A stretch of DNA of 64,000 nt from NCBI GenBank assembly GCA_025454815.1, contig JALONR010000015.1, positions 1-64,000 on the forward strand, written 5' to 3'. The translations under genes were made by a program, and so were the position numbers. The notes below the pieces were generated by a model. That model saw only the letters and a program-made list of their open reading frames with translations. It was not told where the DNA came from and did no database searches. The stretch comes from Bacteroidales bacterium. Lineage in GTDB: Bacteria; Bacteroidota; Bacteroidia; Bacteroidales; VadinHA17. Positions within the stretch are counted from its first letter, which is position 1. Every line of letters begins with the position of its first letter. Below are positions 17,363 through 26,307 of this stretch, one piece after another.

Positions 17363-18190
17363 ATGACCTCAAGGGATATTTTCCAGCAGATTATAAAAAA
17401 GAAATCCTTCCTCTGCGTAGGGCTAGACCCGGAGATCTCAAAGCTGCCGGCATGCGTGGCAGATAAAGAAGATCCGATATTTGAATTCAACCGGAGGATA
17501 ATCGATGAAACTCACAGGTACACTGTTGCATATAAGCCGAACTTTGCCTTTTATGAGTCATACGGCCCCAGGGGAATGGCGGCTCTCGACAGGACTGTAA
17601 GGTATATCAACAAGCTGGACACCAATATCTTCATAATTGCTGATGCCAAGCGTGGAGATATCGGCAACACTTCAAAGATGTATGCCCGGGCGGTTTTTGG
17701 TGAGATGCCCTTTGACGCCGTTACTGTTGCCCCTTATATGGGAGAGGATTCCGTTACCCCGTTCCTCTCTTACCCCGGCAAGTGGGCCATTATTCTTGCC
17801 CTGACCTCGAACAGGGGTGCCGACGATTTCCAGTATCATCCCGGTAAAGGGCAGCGCCTCTTTGAGAAAGTCCTTACCGTGTCACAGAGATGGGGAACCA
17901 CTGATAACATGATGTATGTGGTTGGCGCTACCAGGGCGGAGATGCTTGCTGATATCAGGAAAATCGTGCCTGATCATTTCCTCCTGGTGCCAGGAGTCGG
18001 AGCCCAGGGGGGAAGCCTGGAGGAGGTTGCCCGGTATGGCATGAACGACCACTGTGGCCTTCTTGTCAACTCATCTCGCGGCATTATTTACGCTGACAGC
18101 TCAGACAGATTTGATATCGTGGCCGGTGAAAAGGCCGGCGAGATACAGGAAGAAATGGCACTATACCTTGCTGGCAGAATTAAAGTCTGA
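17363..18190 (+). CDS. pyrF: Orotidine 5'-phosphate decarboxylase, subfamily 2
   Basis: 275 residues. [12 protein letters not shown] at the N-terminus, [11 protein letters not shown] (substrate site), the catalytic [11 protein letters not shown] (D-x-K-R-x-D) and [10 protein letters not shown] phosphate-binding loop identify the longer subfamily-2 enzyme. It converts OMP to UMP, the last step of pyrimidine synthesis. It probably shares the prfA transcript. The last codons (IKV-stop, AAAGTCTGA) are the first units of an 8-bp tandem repeat, so the present stop may have been created by repeat expansion. Confidence 0.93.
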   Translation: MTSRDIFQQIIKKKSFLCVGLDPEISKLPACVADKEDPIFEFNRRIIDETHRYTVAYKPNFAFYESYGPRGMAALDRTVRYINKLDTNIFIIADAKRGDIGNTSKMYARAVFGEMPFDAVTVAPYMGEDSVTPFLSYPGKWAIILALTSNRGADDFQYHPGKGQRLFEKVLTVSQRWGTTDNMMYVVGATRAEMLADIRKIVPDHFLLVPGVGAQGGSLEEVARYGMNDHCGLLVNSSRGIIYADSSDRFDIVAGEKAGEIQEEMALYLAGRIKV

Positions 18191-18290
18191 AAGTCTGAGA
18201 GTCTGAGGGTCTGAAAGCCAAAGACTACTGCCGACTGCTGACTGGTACTGCCGACTTCACTATTGCCTGCTGCCTATTGCCTCTTGCCTG
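18182..18290. repeat. Composite 8-bp and 7-bp tandem repeat tract between convergent genes
   Basis: 18182-18213 holds four units of AAAGTCTG (AAAGTCTG, AAAGTCTG, AGAGTCTG, AGGGTCTG). After a short transition come heptads of the type CTGCCGA/CTGCTGA (about 18218-18260) and TTGCCTG/CTGCCTA/TTGCCTC/TTGCCTG (18263-18290). The tract covers the last codons of pyrF on one side and the last ten codons of the MFS gene on the other. A 21-bp piece (18248-18268) recurs with one mismatch at 16186-16206. Confidence 0.8.
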
Positions 18291-19498
18291 ATCTCTGCCT
18301 TCACCATCTGCCTGATCGGCGGAATCATGAATGCTGAGATCCCCATCAATGCTATCCCGGTACCTGATATAATAAATGCATTGCCGATGCCAATAGAGTC
18401 TGCAATGAACCCCGTCGCCAGCAGACCGATCATTGACGGCAGCAGGGTTATGCTCGAGTAGAGGGAGAATACCCTTCCCAGTGCTGCCGGTTCAACCATG
18501 GTCTGCACTATTACAGTGAATGATCCTGAATAGAGTGTCATGGTTATGCCTCCGATCACGGTCACGGCTGCAAACCATGCAAAACCAGACGGAGGAAGTA
18601 TCCCCGAGAATACGAATGTGAGTCCCAGGACAAGGTATGTGATGTTGATAAGCACCACTTTAAAGTTGTTGAGCCGCCTGTGGCCTATGATGGCTCCGCC
18701 GATGAGCATACCTATACCCCAGGCTATCTCCACAATACTCATCATATACGTTGTGCCCTGGAAGTGTTCAAGTGTCATCAGCGGGAAGAGTGCCGCCACC
18801 GGCATTATGAAGAACATTGCCGTAAGTGCCAGTATGAAAAGCCAGAGCAGTCCGGGCTTGCTGTAAATTTCCTTAAGCCCCTCGAGCAGTTCCCGCAGAA
18901 GATGCGGTTTTGCCTCTTCGTTTCTTGCAGGGTCTGGTATATGTACCATCAGCAGCGTGGCCACGGCTATCAATGCTCCTGCTACGTCAATGAGAAGTAT
19001 CCACTGCAGTTCGAACAGGCTGATCAGCAGCGCTGCCAGGGCAGGACTGGCTATGGTGCTGATTGAGTGGATCATATTGTTTATACCCGCGATCTTCATC
19101 AGTTTATCCTGAGGAGCCAGGAGCGGCACTGAGGCCTGCATGGCAGGAACATGAAAAGCCATCCCTGCCGAACGCATCATCAGCAGAAGATATACATAGA
19201 AGACTTTCGGCTCGGTCATCCAGAAGAGCGATGCCAGCACCAGGGTGCAGAGAGCAATAAACAGATCGGCAAAGATCATTGTCCGCTTCCGGTTCCACCG
19301 GTCAACGAACACACCGGTGAACAGCCCCAGAACCATCTGAGGCAGGAGCGATGCGATGGTGGCATAGGCCAGCACCTCTGCCGAACGGGTCTCAACGCTG
19401 AGCCAGAATATAACGGCATAGGCTACAACATAGCTGCTCAGTGTAGAAACCAGCTGGCCGGAAAAGATGATTGTAAAGACTTTTTTCCAGTCAGACAT
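18260..19498 (-). CDS. MFS transporter (MFS_3/macrolide-efflux-like)
   Basis: 412 residues with about 12 hydrophobic segments. The motif-A loop between helices 2 and 3 (GVFVDRWNRKRTMIFAD) is typical of the MefA/ENT-type efflux branch of the major facilitator superfamily. It should export a small molecule across the inner membrane using the proton gradient; the substrate is not predictable. The last residues (EAIGSRQ) are encoded by the heptad repeat tract and are probably not part of the fold. It stands on the same strand as, and 102 bp downstream of, the five-gene secreted-protein cluster, but a shared transcript is not evident. Confidence 0.75.
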   Translation of the reverse strand: MSDWKKVFTIIFSGQLVSTLSSYVVAYAVIFWLSVETRSAEVLAYATIASLLPQMVLGLFTGVFVDRWNRKRTMIFADLFIALCTLVLASLFWMTEPKVFYVYLLLMMRSAGMAFHVPAMQASVPLLAPQDKLMKIAGINNMIHSISTIASPALAALLISLFELQWILLIDVAGALIAVATLLMVHIPDPARNEEAKPHLLRELLEGLKEIYSKPGLLWLFILALTAMFFIMPVAALFPLMTLEHFQGTTYMMSIVEIAWGIGMLIGGAIIGHRRLNNFKVVLINITYLVLGLTFVFSGILPPSGFAWFAAVTVIGGITMTLYSGSFTVIVQTMVEPAALGRVFSLYSSITLLPSMIGLLATGFIADSIGIGNAFIISGTGIALMGISAFMIPPIRQMVKAEIRQEAIGSRQ

Positions 19499-19600
19499 AA
19501 TGATCCCCCGGGAATGTTAATGACATTAAAACAATATTCCGGGATGCAAAGTTGATCAATATTTCTGACTTGGTATATTGAGGGCCCTGATTTGGCACCA

Positions 19601-21997
19601 TTAATATTTCGTTTTTATTGAATCGATCGTTACAGTAAGTGCTGATTCCAGTACCTCCATCCCTGCTTTAACCGAATCAGGGCATTTTTCAAATTCATTA
19701 AGAAAGGTCTTGCCGGCTTCATCATATTCCCTGACCCGCATAATGAGAGAATCAAGCTGCGGTTTGGCTTCTTTTGCCTGTTTCAGGAAGAGATCAGGAT
19801 TGTCCTTTGCACCCGTTTGCAGGGTTTTCGTAATCTCAGACATTTGAGTCAGTGCATCGGAATAGTCAGCCACAACTGTTTTTGTGAACCTGTCCACACA
19901 ATCACCAAGGTTTTTGGTACCAGCCTCAATTTTTACTATGTCATCTGCGGTTATACCAATGCTTTTTTGCTTTCTGCAGCCGCAATCTGATGGCTGGTAA
20001 GGCAATGCCACCTGCCTTGGCTTGGTTGTCGGCGGTGGATTGTCAGGAGGTTCGGTTTGTCCGGGATTATCCGGAGTTGGTTCTTCCCCGGTTGGGTCCT
20101 GTGCCGGCGGATTATCTTCTTTAGGTTTTGGTTTTGATGTTGGGGTCGGATCCTTCTGCGTCGGGGTCGGCTCATCAGGTTTCGGTGGATTATCGGTTTT
20201 CGGCGGTTCCTTCTTCTTTGGCTCTTCAGTATTATCCTTGCAGATACGCTGCAGACGTTCTACTTCCTTAAAATTCCTGTCTGCCTGCTCGAAATTTTTC
20301 ATTGCTTCCCTCATGGTGCTCTCATGTCCGATTAGCTTCCCCAGTTTTTCTCCGAACTCTAAGCCTGCTTCCCCAACTTCAACCACCCCGACAAGTGTGT
20401 TGACCACTTCACCTCCAAGCTGACCCACGGCATTCTTGAATGCATTACCTGCAAGTTCAGCCCCGGTTGCACTTCCTATCAGTTCTGATATTGCGGCGCC
20501 TGCCTCGGCAAGCTCACCGGCAGTTTTTACCACCTTTGACGGGGTATTCACACTGGTGATTATTGTCAATGCTGTTTTGGCAGCAAGCTTCTGTGCTGCC
20601 CCGGGGATCTCCTTCATTGCCTTTTCAAATTCCGGGTCGGCAGCAAGCTTCTGAAGGGCATCAGCAGCGGTCTGCATGTTTTCCACTGCGGCTTTCCTCA
20701 TCCGTTCAAGCGCTTCAACAGTCTCTTTATCGCAGTTGACAACCTCCACTTCAACAGCAGGGCCTGCAGGTTCCCCGCAGCTGGTCATGGCCTGAACAGT
20801 GGTTTTTCCTGTCTTGTAACCGGTTAACTCAACTGCATCAGGCTGCCCCACAGCCGATAGTACCGACTTATCGGCAGATACGAAATCTACAAGCTCTTCA
20901 ATGTCTGAAGGCTGGGCTGAGACAGGCACCCTCAGTGTCCCGGGAAGTTTCTTCCCGTCAATATCAAATAGCGGAATCTGCGGGATTGGCTGTCCACCGT
21001 TATACTTATCTATTTTAATGCAATAAGCCGGTTGTGAGGTCTGGTTGGTTTTACCTTCTTTCGTGGTATATTCTACATACAGCATTCCTCTTCCGGGGGT
21101 TGCCCCTGTCAGGATAGCTGATGACTCGCCGTCCTGATCTACCTTCATCAGACTTGCAGGCTCGACCCAGAATCGGAATTTGCCTCCTTCCGGCTTTCCG
21201 GAAGCCATTACTTCTCCCTGTTCCCCGGTAAATAGTTCGGTACAGCCATAAAGGGTTACTTCGGGCTTGTCAGATGGCTTATAGGGTTTAATTGTAAGTT
21301 CCAGTGTTACTTCGCTGGTGATGTATTGTGTGCCGTCAACCGTATGTATTTGTTTATTTTCCGATTTTCGCCAGGAAGCCTGGTAACCAGTCGAGGCTTT
21401 GGTAATGTTGCAACCTTTACCATCTGATACTGAGCAGCCTCCCGAGCATGAAAGAGAATAGTTGTCAATATCTCCTCCGATATCTTTCCATTCATAATAA
21501 AACATTCGCCCCTTATCTGTTCCTTTCGCCTTGAAACTGATTCCCACTGAGACATCCTTGCTGTCAGGGGTGTAATAAAACATCAGGGATGCAGTCTGTG
21601 AAGGTGATCCTGAAACATTAAAATCCCCGATAGTGGCATGTATAAGTTTGCCATTAATTGTCTCCTCGTTACTTGAAGACCGTGAGAGAGTGCCTGAACC
21701 TGACACGGTTATGCTGACCGGTTCTCCGATATCAGTATGGAACCAGAATTCACTGGCAGGGTCTTCTGCCTGGTTTTCAATGACGGCAGCCACCTCTCCG
21801 CGTGTCACTGTTGTGGAATTTACGTGAATTTCCTTTTTGGATACATAATTCTCTCCCTTGAAACTAATCGTAGTATCTTGCCGCAGGGTGCGGTTTTCGC
21901 TGATTTTTGCCGTCAGGAGCCAGAGACCCTGATCCTGGCCTATGACAGGCTGAAGAACAATTGCCAGAAGTACTGCAATCACCGTAAAATGTTTCAT
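19601..21997 (-). CDS. Secreted 798-residue protein, Ig-like and Pro-rich, function unknown
   Basis: Signal peptide MKHFTVIAVLLAIVLQPVIG, so exported. Residues about 20-420 are beta-rich with paired cysteines (SCSGGCSVSDGKGC, LYGCTEL) and segments resembling bacterial Ig-like folds (GATPGRGMLYVEYTTKEG; LTGYKTGKTTVQAMTSCG). Residues about 425-590 are Ala-rich helical. Residues about 600-665 are a low-complexity linker rich in Pro, Lys, Glu, Thr and Asp, followed by DCGCRKQ and a final helical domain of about 115 residues. I do not recognise a family. It is the last gene of a five-gene run; gap to the upstream gene is 43 bp. The proline-rich linker could span the periplasm or peptidoglycan (inference). 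Confidence 0.6.
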   Translation of the reverse strand: MKHFTVIAVLLAIVLQPVIGQDQGLWLLTAKISENRTLRQDTTISFKGENYVSKKEIHVNSTTVTRGEVAAVIENQAEDPASEFWFHTDIGEPVSITVSGSGTLSRSSSNEETINGKLIHATIGDFNVSGSPSQTASLMFYYTPDSKDVSVGISFKAKGTDKGRMFYYEWKDIGGDIDNYSLSCSGGCSVSDGKGCNITKASTGYQASWRKSENKQIHTVDGTQYITSEVTLELTIKPYKPSDKPEVTLYGCTELFTGEQGEVMASGKPEGGKFRFWVEPASLMKVDQDGESSAILTGATPGRGMLYVEYTTKEGKTNQTSQPAYCIKIDKYNGGQPIPQIPLFDIDGKKLPGTLRVPVSAQPSDIEELVDFVSADKSVLSAVGQPDAVELTGYKTGKTTVQAMTSCGEPAGPAVEVEVVNCDKETVEALERMRKAAVENMQTAADALQKLAADPEFEKAMKEIPGAAQKLAAKTALTIITSVNTPSKVVKTAGELAEAGAAISELIGSATGAELAGNAFKNAVGQLGGEVVNTLVGVVEVGEAGLEFGEKLGKLIGHESTMREAMKNFEQADRNFKEVERLQRICKDNTEEPKKKEPPKTDNPPKPDEPTPTQKDPTPTSKPKPKEDNPPAQDPTGEEPTPDNPGQTEPPDNPPPTTKPRQVALPYQPSDCGCRKQKSIGITADDIVKIEAGTKNLGDCVDRFTKTVVADYSDALTQMSEITKTLQTGAKDNPDLFLKQAKEAKPQLDSLIMRVREYDEAGKTFLNEFEKCPDSVKAGMEVLESALTVTIDSIKTKY

Positions 21998-22040
21998 ATG
22001 TATACCCCTTAGATAAATCAGGAAAGAGAGTTGGAGGATA

Positions 22041-23027
22041 TTATTTACCTATCTGTTGTGCAAGATTTCGAATGTCTGTCATTCCGAATGATAGTTCGAA
22101 GCGTGCAATGTCACATCCGCTGCCGCTTTCTTTCTTCCAGTATTCCCTGCATTCATCAAGCTGTTTTTTCATGTACTGCTTGTTCTGGACAGAGGTGAAC
22201 CACATAAACTGGATGGCTGAACGTGGAAGTGTGCGGTCAGGGTAAGCCGGGTTGACCTTCATTATCTGCGGGAAGATACTGTCCTGGCCGTCATATCCGG
22301 GGGAAGCGGAAACACGTGACAGCCCGCCGCCGAAGTACGCCGGTTTCTTGAGGTCTTCTTTGGAAAATGCCGCCCATTCCGCGTCAAGAAACTGTTTGTT
22401 GTATGATGCGGCTATTTCATCTTTTTCCTTAGCTGCGAACTCCCTTGCAGCCTGAAATGCTTCTTCAACCGTTACCGGGATCCAGTAGGGGGGGCGGTCA
22501 GGATTGTAAAGCACCCAGCATTCTCCGTCATACACATCGATACCCGGTTCGATGGTCTTTTTCCTGAGAGGCATAGTAAAGTAGGAATGAGCAGCGTCCT
22601 GGAAATCTGACCACCCCGGGATAAAATCATTGGTGTACAGTGACCAGGATGGAGGCTCAATTGTATTGAATACTACCTTTCCTTCCTTGTTATAAAAGAA
22701 AGTGGAAAACTCAAAGGCTACACGTACCGGCACACCGTACCAGACTTCCCGTTTGCATGTCATTGACATTGTATGCAGCCTAGCACGGCCCATGAAGCCT
22801 TTGATATCACTCATTACAGGATTTTGCCTTACTACAGCAATAATATCTTTTAATCTTTCGAAATTGGCAGACATTTCAGTCTGGGTGAATCCGCATTCGC
22901 TGGAAGCGTAGTTGGTCCGGCTCAGTATTTCGAACGTGCCCGGCCTTTCAGCCAGCTCCGTTATGTCCTGCGCACCGCAGTTTATTGCGGTTGCCAGAAT
23001 CAGGGCGAATACAGCGATAATTTTCAT
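22041..23027 (-). CDS. Secreted protein of unknown function (328 residues)
   Basis: The ATG at 23027 gives a good signal peptide (MKIIAVFALILATAINCGAQ). The frame is open upstream to 23075 and another ATG lies at 23042; both add residues that do not fit a signal peptide. The mature protein is rich in aromatic residues (EPPSWSLYTNDFIPGWSDF, NPDRPPYWIPVTVEE) and has a C-terminal helical part with paired Cys (LDECREYWKK, GSGCDIARFELSFG). No known domain is recognised. It sits fourth in the five-gene run, 50 bp after its upstream neighbour. Confidence 0.55.
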   Translation of the reverse strand: MKIIAVFALILATAINCGAQDITELAERPGTFEILSRTNYASSECGFTQTEMSANFERLKDIIAVVRQNPVMSDIKGFMGRARLHTMSMTCKREVWYGVPVRVAFEFSTFFYNKEGKVVFNTIEPPSWSLYTNDFIPGWSDFQDAAHSYFTMPLRKKTIEPGIDVYDGECWVLYNPDRPPYWIPVTVEEAFQAAREFAAKEKDEIAASYNKQFLDAEWAAFSKEDLKKPAYFGGGLSRVSASPGYDGQDSIFPQIMKVNPAYPDRTLPRSAIQFMWFTSVQNKQYMKKQLDECREYWKKESGSGCDIARFELSFGMTDIRNLAQQIGK

Positions 23028-23077
23028 AATATGGGTTGTCATTTTATTTGGTACTGCAAAACATGTAACTGCCATAA

Positions 23078-25189
23078 TTAAAATCCTATCCCTATTACAT
23101 CCTTGCTTTCAGTTTTGACCCCCTCCATGACGGTTACATTCACTTCATAGTTCTTTCCTCCCGATGCGGGGCCAACTCCGCTTGTGACACTTAGTTCACC
23201 CTTAACTCCAACATCAAGATCTCCGTTGTCATACCTTGTCATTGTAACCCCGGCGTTGGCCTCAGCTTTGGCGAAGCCAAGGCCGACTTCGCCACCAACG
23301 CCTATAAATGAGGTAGTGCTTTTATTCCTGAAGTTCCTTTTTATGGATACAGCGGCACCGGCAGCACATCCGAACTCTGCACTTTCGCAGTCAAGTGCTA
23401 TGCTGCAAATAAACAGCCCGATATTGAGTTTTGTATCTTCCGGGCATTGATTGCCTTTGGGTTCCTTCTCTTCCTCCTCCTCGGGCGGCGGGGGGACAGG
23501 GTTGGCGAAGACGGAGCAGTCTGTCCCGCAGTCGTTATGCATGGGGAAGATAACAGGTATTGTGTATGCAGCATATGCATTTCCAACAATTGAAAGAGCA
23601 ACCCTGTGAATCTCATATGCATATATCTTACTCCAGTAAGGACTCTCCAATCTGGAAAACCATTGTTCTGAAAACTCGTAAAGATCATCGAGGATTTCTT
23701 TCTGCCTGGAGACTGTTTCATTAAATACATTCAGGTAATCTTCCCAGTGCCCCTGAAGGCTGTTGTTGAATATATTGGCCGCCGGACATTCCCTGGTGCA
23801 GTATACCCTGTGGCATTCATCTACGCAATGACCGTTTGGTCCGCATCCTTCAGCACAGCTGATGAAATCCTGAGTATAGCTTTCCTTCCTCTCAAAGTAT
23901 GCCTCCGCCTCCTCAGCGATCTCATCCCTGATTGCCTCTTCTGCCTCCCGGAACTTGTCTGCTTCATCTTGTGATTCCCTGAAAAAGAATTCCGTTATGC
24001 AATCAAGGGCAAACCTTTCATTCCCGTAGTTTCTAAGTACAGCATTCGGTGGCAGGTCCGGGAGCTCATTATGAACCTGCTGAAGATCACCCGTAAATTT
24101 CCTGAGCGTATTAATCATCTTGTTATAGGCCTGTACAGCAGCAGCATACCCGCCCCCCTCTGTCCAGTCAGCTACCTTGTGACAGTTAGGAAAAGATGGC
24201 ATGCTGATTCTTTCCACAACCGGTGTCAGTGGTGCAAGTGCATCCTCCGGTCTGATCTGGTTCCGGGTCTGATCCCTGAAAGCATCCATTGCTCCCTGGT
24301 TGCCGTTGTCTCCTGCCTTGTCTGCCTGTTGCTGCAGGTATGCATAGTTTCCCGATGCCTTTGAATAGGAGGCTCCCATACCTTTTACCCCTGCAAAAAG
24401 CTCCATCAGGGCGTCTTCCAGCCGGTTCTGCCTGATGTAAAGTTCGCAGAGAGCTGTGTGTGCCTGTCCAAATCCCGGATTATACTTCAGGGCCTCCTTA
24501 AGATAACTTTCTGCCTCCTTCTCCATTCCAAGTTCGAAATAGCTGCATCCGATCTGTGTCAGCACTATCGGGCTCTCCCCGTAAAGCCTGTCGGCATAAA
24601 GTAACACAGGTAATGAGGTCCTGATGGAGTCTATAATCCTGAGATAGGCTCCGAAGTTATTAATACTCAGTGTGTCATCAGGCATTGCCTTAACAGCTGA
24701 GGCAAGGTAGACACAGGCGAGGTTATGATCATCCCCGACACTAATGAGGACACCACCTATCCCTGTTAGTTTCCTGACTGCCTTAAGGGTTAATTCACTT
24801 GCTTCAGCCTCGTTGAAATCTTGATCGAACTGAGATTTGCTTATTGCATTGAGTGTTTTGTAGGACCTGTTGTAAAACCGGTTGGCGATTGCAACAACAT
24901 TTGATGTTGATATGTCAGAGGTTTTTACAGTAACGGTAGTCATGGGCTTACTGTCTGCTGCCGTTGCAGCCTGACCGGTGCCTGAACCTGCCGGCAACTG
25001 GCCACCTCCCATCAGCGCTGCAAGCTTCTTTATCTCGGTGTTGGCTTTTGCTGCTGCTGCAGGGTCATCCCAGTTGGTGGAACGCCTTATTTCAGCCATC
25101 CTCTGCCTGATCTGCTCCGGAGACTGACCGGTCTGACCGTTCATAAGAGCAGATACGGACAACATAAACACCACAAGCAAGTACCTCAT
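23078..25189 (-). CDS. Secreted TPR protein with Cys-rich centre and Gly-rich C-terminus
   Basis: 703 residues. Signal peptide MRYLLVVFMLSVSALMNG. Residues about 100-290 hold TPR-like units (QIGCSYFELGMEKEAESYL, AHTALCELYIRQNRLEDAL). The centre has a cysteine cluster (CAEGCGPNGHCVDECHRVYC, CTRECP), unusual next to TPRs and suggestive of disulfides or metal binding. A PVPPPPEEEEEKEPKG linker leads to a Gly-rich C-terminal region with alternating small and polar residues (FIGVGGEVGLGFAKAEANAG), which could form beta strands of a small barrel or lattice. No known family is recognised. Third of five genes; function unknown. Confidence 0.6.
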   Translation of the reverse strand: MRYLLVVFMLSVSALMNGQTGQSPEQIRQRMAEIRRSTNWDDPAAAAKANTEIKKLAALMGGGQLPAGSGTGQAATAADSKPMTTVTVKTSDISTSNVVAIANRFYNRSYKTLNAISKSQFDQDFNEAEASELTLKAVRKLTGIGGVLISVGDDHNLACVYLASAVKAMPDDTLSINNFGAYLRIIDSIRTSLPVLLYADRLYGESPIVLTQIGCSYFELGMEKEAESYLKEALKYNPGFGQAHTALCELYIRQNRLEDALMELFAGVKGMGASYSKASGNYAYLQQQADKAGDNGNQGAMDAFRDQTRNQIRPEDALAPLTPVVERISMPSFPNCHKVADWTEGGGYAAAVQAYNKMINTLRKFTGDLQQVHNELPDLPPNAVLRNYGNERFALDCITEFFFRESQDEADKFREAEEAIRDEIAEEAEAYFERKESYTQDFISCAEGCGPNGHCVDECHRVYCTRECPAANIFNNSLQGHWEDYLNVFNETVSRQKEILDDLYEFSEQWFSRLESPYWSKIYAYEIHRVALSIVGNAYAAYTIPVIFPMHNDCGTDCSVFANPVPPPPEEEEEKEPKGNQCPEDTKLNIGLFICSIALDCESAEFGCAAGAAVSIKRNFRNKSTTSFIGVGGEVGLGFAKAEANAGVTMTRYDNGDLDVGVKGELSVTSGVGPASGGKNYEVNVTVMEGVKTESKDVIGIGF

Positions 25190-25242
25190 GTTACAATATT
25201 GTTTGATTAATATATGCCGGAATCCATGTCCGTGCAGGGCAA

Positions 25243-26238
25243 TCAGTAGTCTTCAGGATAATGCAGCTTGAATTTGTAAGCATCCTTCAGGGCCTGGAGA
25301 TACTCCGATATAGCCTCAAGGGAGGCAAGTTCCTTCCCCGCTTCCGGCTGATCAATGCCTGTCTGTCCTTTCGTTGTCTCTGCACTTATTTCCCCGAAAC
25401 GCTGATAGTCAGGCAGTGAAGTCTTGACTATCTGGAGATGTTTGCGAAGGGAGGCTCGGTAAAGTGGCGTGTACTTATTGCAATATGCGATTTTTTCGTC
25501 CCTGATTCTGTTAGTTAGCGAGTCCATTATCTGTGCTTCTCCATCACTTAAAATTCCCATCATGGAGTAACGCTTTTTGTTCATGTCATCTATCCGGTCA
25601 AGTATCCTCTGCCTCTCAGGATCATTATTAACCGGAGCGTAAAGGTCTGCAATGCGGTTGTTTATCTCATTGAGCTTTGAGTATGCTTCCTGCTGGGCCA
25701 CATTTGTCTGATACAGGTTGCTCGCATAGTTGTTTCTTGCTGCCTGGCCCGGATCATTTTTGGCTGTCGCCATGGCTTCAGTGGCATAGGCTTCGGCATA
25801 TGCCTGCTTTCCTGCCTCACTCATCTTTGCAAGGTTTTTGGCTTCGTCAATGGACATGTTGGCCTGCTGTTGCATCATTTTGTTTGCCATTGCCTGTTTG
25901 TCAGCAGCAGACATGGTCTTGGCATTTTTCATTTTGTCCATGTCTTCATTGGATATACCGTACATTTGTGACATCTGTTTCATCATGTTTTCCTGTGCCT
26001 TTCCGGCATTGGATTCCATTTGTGAATCAACAGCTTCCTTAATGCTTTCTATTTCCTGATCAAGCTTCTCCTTCAGGGCTTCCACACGACTTTTAAAATC
26101 CTCGACTGAGTTCCTTGAGATATTGCATGAATCCCTGGGCAGGGCAGGTATTTGCTTCATGTAATTCTGTGTCAGGGTCTGGGCGGCTCCGGTAATGACA
26201 ATACCCGAAGCCAACAAAATGAATAGTAATCGCTTCAT
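25243..26238 (-). CDS. Secreted coiled-coil protein of unknown function
   Basis: 331 residues. Signal peptide MKRLLFILLASGIVITGAAQ. The mature chain is almost wholly helical and charged: VEDFKSRVEALKEKLDQEIE, a Met/Gln/Ala-rich stretch (QAMANKMMQQQANMSIDEAK), and a C-terminal helical pair ending in LQALKDAYKFKLHYPEDY. No domain is recognised. Long helices suggest a scaffold or a partner for the neighbouring OmpA protein. It is the second gene of the run, 69 bp after the OmpA-type gene. Confidence 0.55.
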   Translation of the reverse strand: MKRLLFILLASGIVITGAAQTLTQNYMKQIPALPRDSCNISRNSVEDFKSRVEALKEKLDQEIESIKEAVDSQMESNAGKAQENMMKQMSQMYGISNEDMDKMKNAKTMSAADKQAMANKMMQQQANMSIDEAKNLAKMSEAGKQAYAEAYATEAMATAKNDPGQAARNNYASNLYQTNVAQQEAYSKLNEINNRIADLYAPVNNDPERQRILDRIDDMNKKRYSMMGILSDGEAQIMDSLTNRIRDEKIAYCNKYTPLYRASLRKHLQIVKTSLPDYQRFGEISAETTKGQTGIDQPEAGKELASLEAISEYLQALKDAYKFKLHYPEDY

Positions 26239-26307
26239 CTGGTTTCTGTTATCTGTGATTTAATTCTAATGAATCTGGGTAGACTTGGGCTGAGAAAAAA
26301 ACCGCCG

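Noticed and set aside
18540-19260. Plus-strand frames over the MFS gene
   Set aside because: Antisense to a transporter with clear motif A and helices; no domain in the translations.
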